A DNA stretch of 64,000 nucleotides. It comes from Gramella sp. KN1008. Lineage in GTDB: Bacteria > Bacteroidota > Bacteroidia > Flavobacteriales > Flavobacteriaceae. Positions 1 to 8,624 of the stretch are shown here, in pieces; positions within the stretch are counted from its first letter, which is position 1; every line of letters begins with the position of its first letter. The DNA lies in contig NZ_SJDV01000003.1 of NCBI RefSeq assembly GCF_004332155.1, positions 186,001 through 250,000 of the forward strand, written 5' to 3'. The notes under the pieces were generated by a model. It did no database searches. It saw only the letters and a list, made by a program, of their open reading frames with translations, and had not been told where the DNA came from. Position numbers and translations under genes: made by a program.

Positions 1-183
1 CAGGTTACAGAAAAAGTACTGACTCTTCCCTGAAGGCTTAGGTGTTTTGTTTTGATGATAAGGTTGCTCCAGATAGGGATGAAAAACAGGTTCTTTGAGG
101 TTGAACTCTTCTTCCGAACAGGCCAGACAGAGAAATATGCAAAAGAGCATAACGATACACCAGGAGTAGAATTTCTTCTTCAT
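1..183 (-). CDS. Partial lipoprotein, C-terminus beyond window
   Basis: The first 61 codons of a minus-strand gene are visible before it runs off the left edge. The protein begins MKKKFYSW, has a hydrophobic stretch and then a lipobox (LCLAC, Cys at residue 22), so it is predicted to be a lipid-anchored envelope protein exported by Sec. After the lipobox the sequence is acidic (SEEE) and then rich in Pro, His, Gln and Lys. No domain can be recognised from this much. It lies downstream of the ompA-like gene in the same orientation but behind that gene's terminator, so it probably has its own promoter. Confidence 0.7.
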   Translation of the reverse strand, partial: MKKKFYSWCIVMLFCIFLCLACSEEEFNLKEPVFHPYLEQPYHQNKTPKPSGKSQYFFCNL

Positions 184-263
184 AGCTCAAAAACTTTTGG
201 TGATCAGATCTGTAAATTTACACATAAATACCTCTTAATCAGTTAATTGGGTCTTAAAAATAG

Positions 264-289
264 AAAAGCCCTGCATTTGCAGAGCTTTT
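264..289 (-). terminator. Rho-independent terminator of the OmpA-like gene
   Basis: On the minus strand a GCTCTGC/GCAGGGC stem (one G-U type mismatch) with a four-base loop is followed by a T-rich run. It sits about 25 bases beyond the stop codon of the OmpA-like gene. Confidence 0.7.
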
Positions 290-315
290 CGTGATATTTG
301 GAAAATCTTGTTTTC

Positions 316-1161
316 TTATTCCTGACCAGAAGTGGCTTTTTCCATTCCTTCTTCGATCATACTGTAGAACTGATCAAGTTTAGGAAGAACTACGATTCTT
401 GTTCTTCTGTTCTTGGCACGTCCTTCAGCAGTTTCGTTAGTCGCAACAGGGATGTAGTAACTTCTACCAGCGGCAGTCATTCTTGATGGTTCAACACCAA
501 AATCATCCTGAAGTACTCTTACTACAGAAGTAGCACGCTTTACACTAAGATCCCAGTTGTCTTCGAACATAGAAGTTTTGATAGGCTTGTTGTCTGTGTG
601 ACCTTCAACCATGAACTCGATGTTTGGCTTGTTCTTAACAACGGTAGCCACTTTTCCAAGTACTTCTTTTGCACGTGGAGTAATGTTGTAACGTCCGCTG
701 TCAAAAAGAAGTTTATCAGAAATAGAAACGTAAACCACACCTTTTTCAACATTTATCTCGATGTCCTCGTCGCTCATGTTTCCAAGTGCTCCTTTAAGAC
801 TGGTAACAAGTGCAAGAGTAACAGAATCCTTTTTGTTCATAGCGTCCTGCATAGAACGGATAGCAAGATCCTTCTCTTTGATACTCTCTAATGAACGCTC
901 AAGGTTCTCTGCTTCTTTCTTAGAAAGAGTGGCCAGATCTCCTACGTTATTAAGTAACGCAGCATTGGTATTATTAAGTCTGGTAATTTCCTGGTTCATT
1001 CTGTCTTTTTCATCAAGACAGGAGTTCAGCTTAACAGTGGCAGTGTTTAACTGATCTTGAGTTTCTCTTTGCTTTGCCTCTAGTTCATTGTATTTTTTCT
1101 GTGAAACACATGAAGATAGCAAAATGGCAGCTGTTGCGGACAAAAGCATGATTTTTTTCAT
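316..1161 (-). CDS. OmpA family lipoprotein
   Basis: This 281-aa outer-membrane lipoprotein probably ties the membrane to peptidoglycan. It has a signal peptide with lipobox LLSSC (Cys18). A coiled-coil-like helical stretch rich in Glu, Lys and Asn spans about residues 22-115. The OmpA C-terminal domain spans about 140-258. The peptidoglycan-binding features of that domain are present: an EGHTD loop near 186, NWDLS with Asp204, and NRRTRI at 251-256. The gene ends in its own terminator and has a good promoter upstream, so it looks monocistronic. Naming it a specific Pal or gliding protein would be guesswork; the general family is clear. Confidence 0.93.
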   Translation of the reverse strand: MKKIMLLSATAAILLSSCVSQKKYNELEAKQRETQDQLNTATVKLNSCLDEKDRMNQEITRLNNTNAALLNNVGDLATLSKKEAENLERSLESIKEKDLAIRSMQDAMNKKDSVTLALVTSLKGALGNMSDEDIEINVEKGVVYVSISDKLLFDSGRYNITPRAKEVLGKVATVVKNKPNIEFMVEGHTDNKPIKTSMFEDNWDLSVKRATSVVRVLQDDFGVEPSRMTAAGRSYYIPVATNETAEGRAKNRRTRIVVLPKLDQFYSMIEEGMEKATSGQE

Positions 1162-1197
1162 AATTCGTTTCTTATAAATTTAAATTGTTAGAATGCC

Positions 1198-1226
1198 CAA
1201 AAATATCAAAAAAATAGTAAGCCAAA
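1198..1226 (-). promoter_or_regulatory. Predicted promoter of the OmpA-like gene
   Basis: Reading the minus strand, a TTTG (-33 type) at 1226-1223 is followed after 17 bases by TATTTTTG at 1205-1198, which fits the Bacteroidota -7 consensus TAnnTTTG. The start codon is about 36 bases downstream. The consensus is established knowledge; use of this site is inferred. Confidence 0.45.
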
Positions 1227-1253
1227 AAGGTATTTTAACATTTCCTTTTTGAT

Positions 1254-2252
1254 TTATTTTAAAAGTTCCGTGAATTTATTTTTTTTCAACACGAAATGAG
1301 AAAAAACTATTGAAGGGATTATATGATATTTACTGAAAATGAATGATTTAGGTCTTTTTTTTCTAATTTTTCTGAAATACTGGTAAAAACTGGCATGAGC
1401 ATCAAGGATTGCGAAGAAATGATTGAATTTTCCCTCCAGAAGGAATTTAATTCCAGCCAGCCCATCCAGAAGCATCCTTATAAACAAAATCTGATAGACT
1501 TTTGAACCTTCAACGTTCTTCAAAAGGAGAAAAAGACTGTTTCTGAAATTAAAAAATGTCTTTTTGGGATTCATGTTCTGCAAAGTCGCCCCGCCAACGT
1601 GGAAAACATGGGAATTACCCACATACTTTATCTTATAAGCTTTATTCTGAAGTCTCCAGCAAAGATCAATCTCTTCCTGATGCGCAAAGAAATCCTCGTC
1701 CAGTCCTCCAACTTCCTGATAAGCTGATTTTCTTACTGCAAGGCACGCCCCGCTAGCCCAGAAAATATACTGGTCGTCATTATACTGGCCGTGATCTTCT
1801 TCCAGTTCCTGAAAGATGCGCCCTCGGCAGAAAGGATATCCGTATTTATCGATATATCCACCTGCAGCACCTGCATATTCGAAATAGTCCTTTTTTCTGT
1901 AGTCGAGGATTTTTGGTTGTACTGCAGCGGTGTCCGGTTCGTTTTCAAAAACTTCAATAATGGGTTTTAACCAGTTTGCCGTTACTTCCACATCACTGTT
2001 CAACAGGATATGGATCTCTTCTTCTACAGATTTAAGTGCAAGGTTATAGCCCCCGGCATAGCCTGCATTACGATCATTCTGGATGATTTTAACCCCGGGA
2101 TATACAGATTTTAAAAATTTTACCGATTCGTCAGTAGAAGCATTGTCGGCAACATATATAGTTGCCTCGGGAGAATGCGTTATTACCGACGGAAGAAACT
2201 GCTCAAGCAGGCTCCTTCCATTCCAGTTAAGTATAACAACTGCTACTTTCAT
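1254..2252 (-). CDS. Family 2 glycosyltransferase
   Basis: A 332-aa GT-A fold glycosyltransferase. The N-terminal nucleotide-binding strand VAVVILNWNG, the VADNAS loop and the metal-binding NSD (residues 85-87, equivalent to DXD) are visible. The C-terminal half carries the usual acceptor-site acidic residues (DEDFFAHQEEIDLCWR) and then a basic, hydrophobic tail that may associate with the membrane. The family transfers sugars from nucleotide donors to cell-surface glycans or lipid carriers; donor and acceptor cannot be predicted. Its start codon directly abuts the stop of the HsdR-N-like gene, so the two are co-transcribed. Confidence 0.9.
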   Translation of the reverse strand: MKVAVVILNWNGRSLLEQFLPSVITHSPEATIYVADNASTDESVKFLKSVYPGVKIIQNDRNAGYAGGYNLALKSVEEEIHILLNSDVEVTANWLKPIIEVFENEPDTAAVQPKILDYRKKDYFEYAGAAGGYIDKYGYPFCRGRIFQELEEDHGQYNDDQYIFWASGACLAVRKSAYQEVGGLDEDFFAHQEEIDLCWRLQNKAYKIKYVGNSHVFHVGGATLQNMNPKKTFFNFRNSLFLLLKNVEGSKVYQILFIRMLLDGLAGIKFLLEGKFNHFFAILDAHASFYQYFRKIRKKRPKSFIFSKYHIIPSIVFSHFVLKKNKFTELLK

Positions 2253-2699
2253 TTATCTTGTATAATCTGGGAGTGCTTCCAGAAAAATATAATTCTCATT
2301 CTCATAATCCATCCGGCAAAAATAGTGTTCCAGTCCGTTAGTGACCATTAGAAAATCAGCCTTTAAGCTCAGATTATAACGGGCTATCTGGTCAAATGTG
2401 TCCTGTGTGATCTTAATAGATGGAGCCTTACACTCTACAATTATCTGAATATTTCCGCTGGGTTCAAAAACCACAACATCATACCTTTTGGTAAGCCCTG
2501 CGACTTTAAGCTGTTTTTCTACGTTAATCAGACTTAATGGATAGTTCTTTTCAATTTGCAGGAATTTCACACAATGTTGCCTTACCCATTCCTCTGGGGT
2601 AAGAATCACAAATTTTTTCCTCAGATCGTCAAAAACGGCTATTTTATTTTGACTATTTTTGAACCGAAACGAATATGGGGGGAAATTCAGTTTTTGCAT
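2253..2699 (-). CDS. Small stand-alone HsdR N-terminal-like (PD-(D/E)xK) protein
   Basis: This 148-aa protein resembles only the N-terminal nuclease domain of type I restriction HsdR subunits (the HSDR_N_2 type). The PD-(D/E)xK signature is visible as Asp74 (KRYDVVV) followed by Glu89-Cys-Lys91 (VECKAP). No helicase or translocase domain follows, and no hsdM or hsdS is nearby, so it is not a restriction system. It faces away from holA across a short shared intergenic region and overlaps nothing. The same small protein is commonly found next to holA in Bacteroidota (recalled, not searched). Its function is unknown; a DNA repair or processing nuclease is possible. Confidence 0.82.
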   Translation of the reverse strand: MQKLNFPPYSFRFKNSQNKIAVFDDLRKKFVILTPEEWVRQHCVKFLQIEKNYPLSLINVEKQLKVAGLTKRYDVVVFEPSGNIQIIVECKAPSIKITQDTFDQIARYNLSLKADFLMVTNGLEHYFCRMDYENENYIFLEALPDYTR

Positions 2700-2703
2700 G
2701 TTT

Positions 2704-2711
2704 CAAAAGTA
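2704..2711 (-). promoter_or_regulatory. Predicted -7 box for the HsdR-N-like/glycosyltransferase operon
   Basis: TACTTTTG on the minus strand matches TAnnTTTG exactly, with a TTG about 21 bases upstream. It lies only five bases from the start codon, so the transcript would have almost no leader. Confidence 0.4.
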
Positions 2712-2781
2712 ACAAAGATTATTACAGGCCTGCAATTAACTTTTTCAGTTTTCTCTTATTCAAAACCCTGCAGTGATCCAT

Positions 2782-3786
2782 ATGGATGAAGCAAGACAAA
2801 TTGTAACCGACATTCAGAAGGGAAATATCAAGCCAGTTTATTTCCTGATGGGCGAGGAGCCTTATTATATAGACAGGATTTCCGATTTTATAGAAGAATC
2901 TATTTTAACCGAGGAGGAGCGAGGCTTCAACCAGATGCTTATCTATGGAAGGGATACGAGTATTGATGAAATTGTAAGCAATGCCAAGCGCTATCCTATG
3001 ATGGCAGAAAGGCAGGTTGTGATCGTGAAGGAGGCTCAGGAACTTTCAAGAACCATCGAAAAACTGGCAGATTACGCTGAAAATCCTCAGCCTACTACTG
3101 TCCTTGTGGTGTGTTATAAATACAAGAAGATTGATAAACGAAAAAAACTCCATAAGGCTGTATCAAAGCACGGAGTTGTTTTTGAAGGAAAGCGGTTGTA
3201 TGAAAACCAGGTCGGAGACTGGATAAGCAAGACCATGAAAAGCAGGGGGTACAGTATTTCGCCAAAAGCAGCACAGATGCTGGTGGAATTTCTGGGAACC
3301 GATCTTGGGAAGATAGATAATGAACTTCAGAAATTACAACTTATCTGTGAGAAAGGGACAGGCATAAGCCCGGAGATCATTGAAGAAAATATCGGGATAA
3401 GTAAGGATTTCAACAATTTTGAATTAAGAAAAGCTATCGGGGAAAGGGATTCCTTAAAGGCACATCGAATAGTCAATTACTTTGCTCAGAACCCCAAAGA
3501 CAATCCCCTTGTGGTAACAATTTCATTGCTGTTCTCTTATTTTTCTCAGATCCTTCAGTATCATGGATTAAGTGATAAATCTAAAGGCAGTGTGGCAAAA
3601 CAGTTAAAGATCAGTCCTTATTTTGTAAGTGATTATGCCATAGCCGCAAGAAACTATCCGATGAAAAAGGTAAGTCGGGCCATTAGCCTGCTTCAGGAAA
3701 CCGATGTGAAAAGTAAAGGAGTTGGTGCGGCAAATGTTTCACATGGAGATCTGCTCAAGGAACTCCTGGTAAAAATAATGAATTAA
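2782..3786 (+). CDS. holA: DNA polymerase III subunit delta
   Basis: The 334-aa clamp-loader delta subunit, which opens the beta sliding clamp so that it can be loaded on primed DNA. The N-terminal degenerate AAA+ region (KPVYFLMGEEPYYID, about residues 17-31), the MMAERQVVIVKEAQ strand and the C-terminal helical collar match HolA. The family sequence starts at the ATG at 2782 (MDEARQIV); a GTG nine bases upstream is in frame but less likely. It is followed after three bases by menA on the same strand. Confidence 0.93.
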   Translation: MDEARQIVTDIQKGNIKPVYFLMGEEPYYIDRISDFIEESILTEEERGFNQMLIYGRDTSIDEIVSNAKRYPMMAERQVVIVKEAQELSRTIEKLADYAENPQPTTVLVVCYKYKKIDKRKKLHKAVSKHGVVFEGKRLYENQVGDWISKTMKSRGYSISPKAAQMLVEFLGTDLGKIDNELQKLQLICEKGTGISPEIIEENIGISKDFNNFELRKAIGERDSLKAHRIVNYFAQNPKDNPLVVTISLLFSYFSQILQYHGLSDKSKGSVAKQLKISPYFVSDYAIAARNYPMKKVSRAISLLQETDVKSKGVGAANVSHGDLLKELLVKIMN

Positions 3787-3789
3787 GGA

Positions 3790-4692
3790 ATGAGTAAATT
3801 ATCGTCCTGGATCGGCGCCGCAAGGCTTAGAACCTTACCCTTGTCTATTTCGGGAATTATTGTTGGCAGTAGTATAGCCGGCATCGAAGGTTATTTCGAT
3901 ATCGCGATCTTCAGCCTTGCCCTGGGTACTACACTGGGTCTGCAAATATTATCCAATTTTGCCAACGATTATGGAGACGGTGTGAAAGGGACAGATAATG
4001 AAGAAAGAATAGGCCCTGCCAGAGCGATACAGAGCGGACTTATCACTCAAAAAGATATGATGATGGCCATTGTTATCACTTCGGTCGCCACATTGTTAAT
4101 GGCCGTACTTCTAATCTATGCCGCCTTTGGGAGTAAAATGATACTTACTTCGCTAGTATTCCTGTTTCTGGGAATAGGAGCAATCGTAGCTGCTATAAAA
4201 TATACCGTTGGTGATTCAGCCTATGGGTACCGTGGTTTTGGAGATCTCTTCGTATTTGTATTTTTTGGGCTGGTTGCTGTGTACGGTTCTTATTATCTCT
4301 ATAGTCATGATCATAACCTGGTGAGCCTGTTTCCGGCCGTTTCCATCGGACTCCTGAGCGTGGCGGTACTTAATCTGAACAATCTTCGGGATAGAATTTC
4401 TGATAAAAGATCGGGGAAGATCACTTTGGTGGTAAAACTGGGAGAACGCAGGGCAAAAGATTATCATTATATACTGATACTGGGAGCTTTATTCTGTATG
4501 GTGATCTACTCAGTGATCACCTCGCAGGACCTTAATGATTTTATATATCTTCTGGCTTTTATACCTCTTATTTTTCACCTTCTAAGGGTGGTGAATAATG
4601 AAGATCCTGCCAAACTGGATCCGGAGTTGAAAATTGTAGCACTTTCAACCTTTGGAATATCATTTTTATTCGCACTTGGACTTATCTGGTAA
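3790..4692 (+). CDS. menA: 1,4-dihydroxy-2-naphthoate polyprenyltransferase
   Basis: A 300-aa integral membrane prenyltransferase that attaches the polyprenyl tail to 1,4-dihydroxy-2-naphthoate, giving demethylmenaquinone. It belongs to the UbiA superfamily, with about eight or nine hydrophobic segments. The first Asp-rich motif is NFANDYGDG (56-64), followed by the DHNA-prenyltransferase-typical GPARAIQSG. The second is NNLRDRISDKRSGK near 195-210. It starts three bases after holA. menC and menE lie downstream, so the naphthoquinone pathway is partly clustered here. Menaquinone is the usual respiratory quinone of this phylum. Confidence 0.95.
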   Translation: MSKLSSWIGAARLRTLPLSISGIIVGSSIAGIEGYFDIAIFSLALGTTLGLQILSNFANDYGDGVKGTDNEERIGPARAIQSGLITQKDMMMAIVITSVATLLMAVLLIYAAFGSKMILTSLVFLFLGIGAIVAAIKYTVGDSAYGYRGFGDLFVFVFFGLVAVYGSYYLYSHDHNLVSLFPAVSIGLLSVAVLNLNNLRDRISDKRSGKITLVVKLGERRAKDYHYILILGALFCMVIYSVITSQDLNDFIYLLAFIPLIFHLLRVVNNEDPAKLDPELKIVALSTFGISFLFALGLIW

Positions 4693-4782
4693 TTTTCTCC
4701 TGCTTTAACAAAATTATATACTGTGTGTACCGAAGGTTTTTAGACTAATTTCTATTTTTATAAAAACCGAAAAACCAGAATT

Positions 4783-5463
4783 ATGAAAATCACTTTTTAC
4801 GGGCAAAATACCCTGGCTTTGAAAATAGGAGAAATTAATGTCCTAGTGGATCCGTTTATCACCGGGAACGATCTCGCGAAAGATAAAGTAGATATCAATG
4901 AGCTAAAAGCAGATTATATTCTATTGACTCATGCTCACCAGGATCATACACTGGATGCTGAGGCGATCGCGAAAAATACGGGAGCAATCATTGTAAGTAA
5001 TTTTGAGATCGCTAATCACTATGAAGCTAAAGGTTTTGAAGTACACCCCATGAATCATGGAGGTAGCTGGGATTTTGAGTTCGGAAACGTGAAATATGTG
5101 AATGCTATCCATACCAGTTCTTTTCCCGATGGAAGTTATGGAGGTCAACCGGGAGGTTTTGTGATAGAAGGTGAGCATAAGAATATTTATATTGCGGGAG
5201 ATACTGCCCTATGTATGGATATGAAACTCATCCCCATGCAAACAGAGCTGGATCTGGCTGTGCTGCCTATAGGTGACAATTTTACCATGGGAGTAGATGA
5301 TGCAATTATAGCAAGCGATTTTATTGAATGCGATAAGATACTTGGATGTCACTACGATACTTTCGGGTATATTGAAATTGATCATGAAGAAGCGAAAAGA
5401 AAATTTTATGAAAAAGGCAAGGACCTAATGTTGCTTGAGATTGGAGAATCTATAGAATTATGA
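4783..5463 (+). CDS. UPF0173-type metal-dependent hydrolase
   Basis: A 226-aa metallo-beta-lactamase-fold hydrolase. The zinc-binding motif THAHQDH (His50, His52, Asp54, His55) and the later AGDTAL aspartate are present, and the length matches the UPF0173 (YtkL-like) family. The substrate is unknown. Its stop codon overlaps the menC start by four bases (ATGA), which indicates translational coupling with menaquinone genes, but no role of this family in menaquinone synthesis is known to me. Confidence 0.9.
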   Translation: MKITFYGQNTLALKIGEINVLVDPFITGNDLAKDKVDINELKADYILLTHAHQDHTLDAEAIAKNTGAIIVSNFEIANHYEAKGFEVHPMNHGGSWDFEFGNVKYVNAIHTSSFPDGSYGGQPGGFVIEGEHKNIYIAGDTALCMDMKLIPMQTELDLAVLPIGDNFTMGVDDAIIASDFIECDKILGCHYDTFGYIEIDHEEAKRKFYEKGKDLMLLEIGESIEL

Positions 5464-6494
5464 TCGCCAGCTACAAAAAGTATATACTCAATTTTAAACG
5501 CCCTAGCGGAACTTCGCGGGGCGTTCTTACTGAAAAGGAAACCTGGTTTATAAAAATTTTTGATGGAAAGAATTTCGGGATAGGTGAATGCGGGATTTTA
5601 AGAAGTCTTAGTTATGACGACAGGCCCGATTATGAAGAAAAATTAAAATGGACCTGCGAAAATATTAAGCTTGGTGAAGAAAAACTTTGGGAGGCACTAA
5701 GGGAATTTCCCAGTATTCAATTTGGGGTTGAAATGGCCTTCAAAAGTTTAACGGCTGAAGATCCTTTTCTCCTTTTTCCTTCAGAATTCACTTCAGGAAA
5801 AAAGGCCATTCCTATAAACGGACTTATCTGGATGGGGGATAGGAAATTCATGAAGAAGCAGATCTCAGCGAAGATCGAAGCCGGTTTTAATTGTATAAAA
5901 CTGAAAATAGGAGCGATCGATTTTGAAACCGAAATGGAGCTTTTAAGATCCATAAGAAAAGATTTTTCAGCAAAAGAGATCGAGCTGCGTGTGGACGCTA
6001 ATGGAGCCTTTTCTCCGGATAATGCTCTCGAAAAACTTAAAAGACTCTCAGAACTTGATCTGCATAGTATAGAGCAACCTATAAAACAGGGGCAGATTGA
6101 AGAAATGGCAAAACTCTGTGAAAAAACTCCGTTGCCAATTGCACTTGATGAAGAACTGATTGGAGTGACAGATGTAACAGAAAAGAGAAATCACATACAA
6201 ACTATAAAGCCGCAATTTGCCATCTTTAAACCCAGTTTGATTGGCGGTTACAGAGGAACCGAGCAATGGAAAGAGCTATGTGAAGAGAATGAGGTAGGAT
6301 GGTGGATCACAAGCGCACTTGAAAGTAATATCGGTTTAAATGCCATTGCGCAGTGGACGTATACGCTGCAAACCGAATTGCCTCAGGGCCTGGGGACAGG
6401 TAGCCTGTATACAAATAATTTTGCCAGTCCGCTGGAAGTGAAAAATGGAAATATTCATTACAATCCTGCAAAAGAGTGGGAAATTAATTATTGA
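5460..6494 (+). CDS. menC: o-succinylbenzoate synthase
   Basis: A 344-aa member of the enolase superfamily that dehydrates SHCHC to o-succinylbenzoate in menaquinone synthesis. The catalytic set is visible: KLK (Lys147 and Lys149), metal ligands Asp179 (RVDANGAF), Glu205 (SIEQP) and Asp230 (ALDEE), and Lys257 (IFKPS). Some members of this family also racemise N-acylamino acids or dipeptides, but menA upstream and menE downstream make OSB synthase much the best call. It overlaps the UPF0173 gene by four bases. Confidence 0.93.
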   Translation: MIASYKKYILNFKRPSGTSRGVLTEKETWFIKIFDGKNFGIGECGILRSLSYDDRPDYEEKLKWTCENIKLGEEKLWEALREFPSIQFGVEMAFKSLTAEDPFLLFPSEFTSGKKAIPINGLIWMGDRKFMKKQISAKIEAGFNCIKLKIGAIDFETEMELLRSIRKDFSAKEIELRVDANGAFSPDNALEKLKRLSELDLHSIEQPIKQGQIEEMAKLCEKTPLPIALDEELIGVTDVTEKRNHIQTIKPQFAIFKPSLIGGYRGTEQWKELCEENEVGWWITSALESNIGLNAIAQWTYTLQTELPQGLGTGSLYTNNFASPLEVKNGNIHYNPAKEWEINY

Positions 6495-6499
6495 AAGAG

Positions 6500-7441
6500 A
6501 TGTTTATAAATCAGGTATTTAAATATCAACACGATTTTTGGAGATACATAATAGGGATCGTGGTTGTGGTCATGGGTCTTTTTGCTGGTCAGATTCCCAT
6601 ACTTGTCGCCCTTGTTGCCGAGAAAGGTTACGAGGTAATGAATATGACCGAGACGGAAATGATGACGGCTCTGGATTCCAATTACTTCCTGTTTCTAATG
6701 TTATTGCCTTTTGCGATTGCCCTGGGATGTCTGCTTTTTGTGGTGAAAAAGCTTCACGATCAGCCCTTGAGGGCATTAACGACCTCCCGGCTAAAGATTG
6801 ACTGGAGCCGATTCTGGTTTGCATTCCTTATGGTAGCCATTTACATTATTGTTATAACGACAGGGGATTATCTTGCCAATCCACAGGATTATCAACTGAA
6901 TTTTCAATTACAGCCTTTTCTAATCTTAATGGTCATTGCGATCATTTGGATCCCGCTTCAAACCAGTTTTGAAGAATATTTTTTCCGAGCCTATCTAATG
7001 CAGGGTATTGGAGTAGCCGCAGGAAATAGATGGCTTCCGTTAATTATTACTTCTCTGGTATTTGGGGGATTACATTTTTTCAATCCTGAAGTGACCAAAC
7101 TTGGGAATATTATTATGATACATTATATCTCAACAGGTTTTCTGCTGGGCATAATGACCCTAATGGATGAAGGTATTGAACTGGCCCTGGGTTTTCATGC
7201 GGCAAATAACCTGCTTACGGCCCTTATCGTTACTGCCGACTGGACTGCCTTTCAGACCAACTCAATATTTAAAGACATTTCTGATCCGTCGGTTGGCTGG
7301 GATTTAATGATCCCGATTCTAATCGTTTATCCTGTCTTTCTGCTGGTTCTTGCCAGAAAATATGGATGGAAGAACTGGGGCGAAAAACTTTTCGGAAAGG
7401 TAGAAAAGCCCCAATTCCTAAATGTTTCTGAAGATAATTAA
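6500..7441 (+). CDS. CPBP family intramembrane metalloprotease
   Basis: A 313-aa polytopic membrane protein of the CPBP (CAAX protease/bacteriocin-processing, Rce1-like) family. All catalytic motifs are intact: EEYFFR (Glu158, Glu159, Arg163), GGLHFF (His192) and GFHAANN (His233 and Asn237). About eight hydrophobic segments can be counted. The chosen ATG is five bases after the menC stop; a TTG at 6491 overlapping menC is an alternative. The substrate is unknown. Its position between menC and menE suggests only co-transcription. Confidence 0.88.
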   Translation: MFINQVFKYQHDFWRYIIGIVVVVMGLFAGQIPILVALVAEKGYEVMNMTETEMMTALDSNYFLFLMLLPFAIALGCLLFVVKKLHDQPLRALTTSRLKIDWSRFWFAFLMVAIYIIVITTGDYLANPQDYQLNFQLQPFLILMVIAIIWIPLQTSFEEYFFRAYLMQGIGVAAGNRWLPLIITSLVFGGLHFFNPEVTKLGNIIMIHYISTGFLLGIMTLMDEGIELALGFHAANNLLTALIVTADWTAFQTNSIFKDISDPSVGWDLMIPILIVYPVFLLVLARKYGWKNWGEKLFGKVEKPQFLNVSEDN

Positions 7442-7501
7442 GAGTCTCATATCAATTTGTTAACTTTAAGTTATATGCCTTTTTTCAATTTAGCTTGAAG
7501 T

Positions 7502-8602
7502 ATGACAAATAAGTATAAAATACCTGAAACCCATCCGGAGTTCAGACTTAATAAACATCATTTCACCAACACAGAACTTCGTCAGGTGGCGTACAGCTTT
7601 ATAAAGGAAGGCGAACCCTACGAAGAAAAAATAGGCAGTTTTTTATTAGACTGGTTAAAACCTTCGGCATATCTGGAAGTGCAGACATCGGGATCAACCG
7701 GGCGACCAAAAAAGATCAAGCTGAAAAAACAGCATATGATCAATTCGGCCATAGCTACTTCCAAATTCTTCGATCTTCCTGCCGGTACCACGGCTTTACT
7801 ATGTCTTCCCGCGGAATACATAGGCGGAAAGATGATGCTGGTTAGGGCCATGTACCTGGGATGGCAGCTGGATACTGTTCTTCCTTCATCCAATCCGCTG
7901 GACCAGGTATTCAAGGTGTATGATTTTTCGGCGATGACGCCTTTTCAGCTTGATAATTCCATAGCACGTCTCCACCTTTTAAGAAAACTCATTATTGGTG
8001 GGGGAGCGGTATCCCCAAGACTCAGGAAAATGCTGGTAGATGTGGATACAAAGCTCTTTGAAACTTATGGGATGACGGAGACCTGCAGTCATATAGCTGC
8101 TAAAAGGTTAAATCCAAGGAAAAAGAAAAAGAAGTCTCCCAGGCCTTTTAAGCTGCTTCCAAATGTAAGTATTTCACAGGATGAACGAGGATGCCTGATT
8201 ATTAAGGCTCCCAATATTCTTGATGAAGAGATTTTCACTAATGACGTGGTAGAGATCGTCACCTACAAGAAATTTCACTGGAAAGGCAGGTACGATAATG
8301 TTATAAATTCCGGAGGCATTAAATTATACCCTGAAGAGATAGAAAGGAAACTGAATAAGGAACTTGATCACAGGTTTTTTGTAACCTCCATGCCCGATGA
8401 TTCTCTGGGGGAAAAACTGGTTCTATTCGTGGAAGACGACTTCTCTGAAGAAACCCTGGAAAATCTTGAAAAGACCATCCGGCAAATGAAATCCCTGTCT
8501 AAATACGAAAAACCAAAAAAAATCTATCTTGTCGAGAAGTTTGAAGAAACGCCCAATGGTAAAATTCATCGCGAAAATACTGTAAGAAGTAAAGTAAGCT
8601 AA
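7502..8602 (+). CDS. menE: o-succinylbenzoate-CoA ligase (AMP-forming)
   Basis: A 366-aa acyl-adenylate-forming enzyme that activates OSB to OSB-CoA. ANL-superfamily motifs are complete: the P-loop TSGSTGRPK (62-70), ETYGMTET, the hinge-region aspartate in WKGRYDNVINSGG, and the catalytic lysine in TPNGKIHR. It is some 80 residues shorter than the E. coli enzyme; the N-terminal subdomain is reduced, as in other Bacteroidota MenE proteins (recalled). Clustering with menA and menC supports the assignment. Confidence 0.88.
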   Translation: MTNKYKIPETHPEFRLNKHHFTNTELRQVAYSFIKEGEPYEEKIGSFLLDWLKPSAYLEVQTSGSTGRPKKIKLKKQHMINSAIATSKFFDLPAGTTALLCLPAEYIGGKMMLVRAMYLGWQLDTVLPSSNPLDQVFKVYDFSAMTPFQLDNSIARLHLLRKLIIGGGAVSPRLRKMLVDVDTKLFETYGMTETCSHIAAKRLNPRKKKKKSPRPFKLLPNVSISQDERGCLIIKAPNILDEEIFTNDVVEIVTYKKFHWKGRYDNVINSGGIKLYPEEIERKLNKELDHRFFVTSMPDDSLGEKLVLFVEDDFSEETLENLEKTIRQMKSLSKYEKPKKIYLVEKFEETPNGKIHRENTVRSKVS

Positions 8603-8624
8603 TATTCCAATCCAAATCTATTTT

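Noticed and set aside
2253..2699. Possible type I restriction system
   Set aside because: Only an HsdR N-terminal-like domain is present; there are no hsdM, hsdS or motor domains nearby.
4735..4768. GGTTTTTA/TAAAAACC inverted repeat before the UPF0173 gene
   Set aside because: AT-rich 8-bp arms with an 18-base spacer; likely chance, and no T-run follows to make it a terminator.
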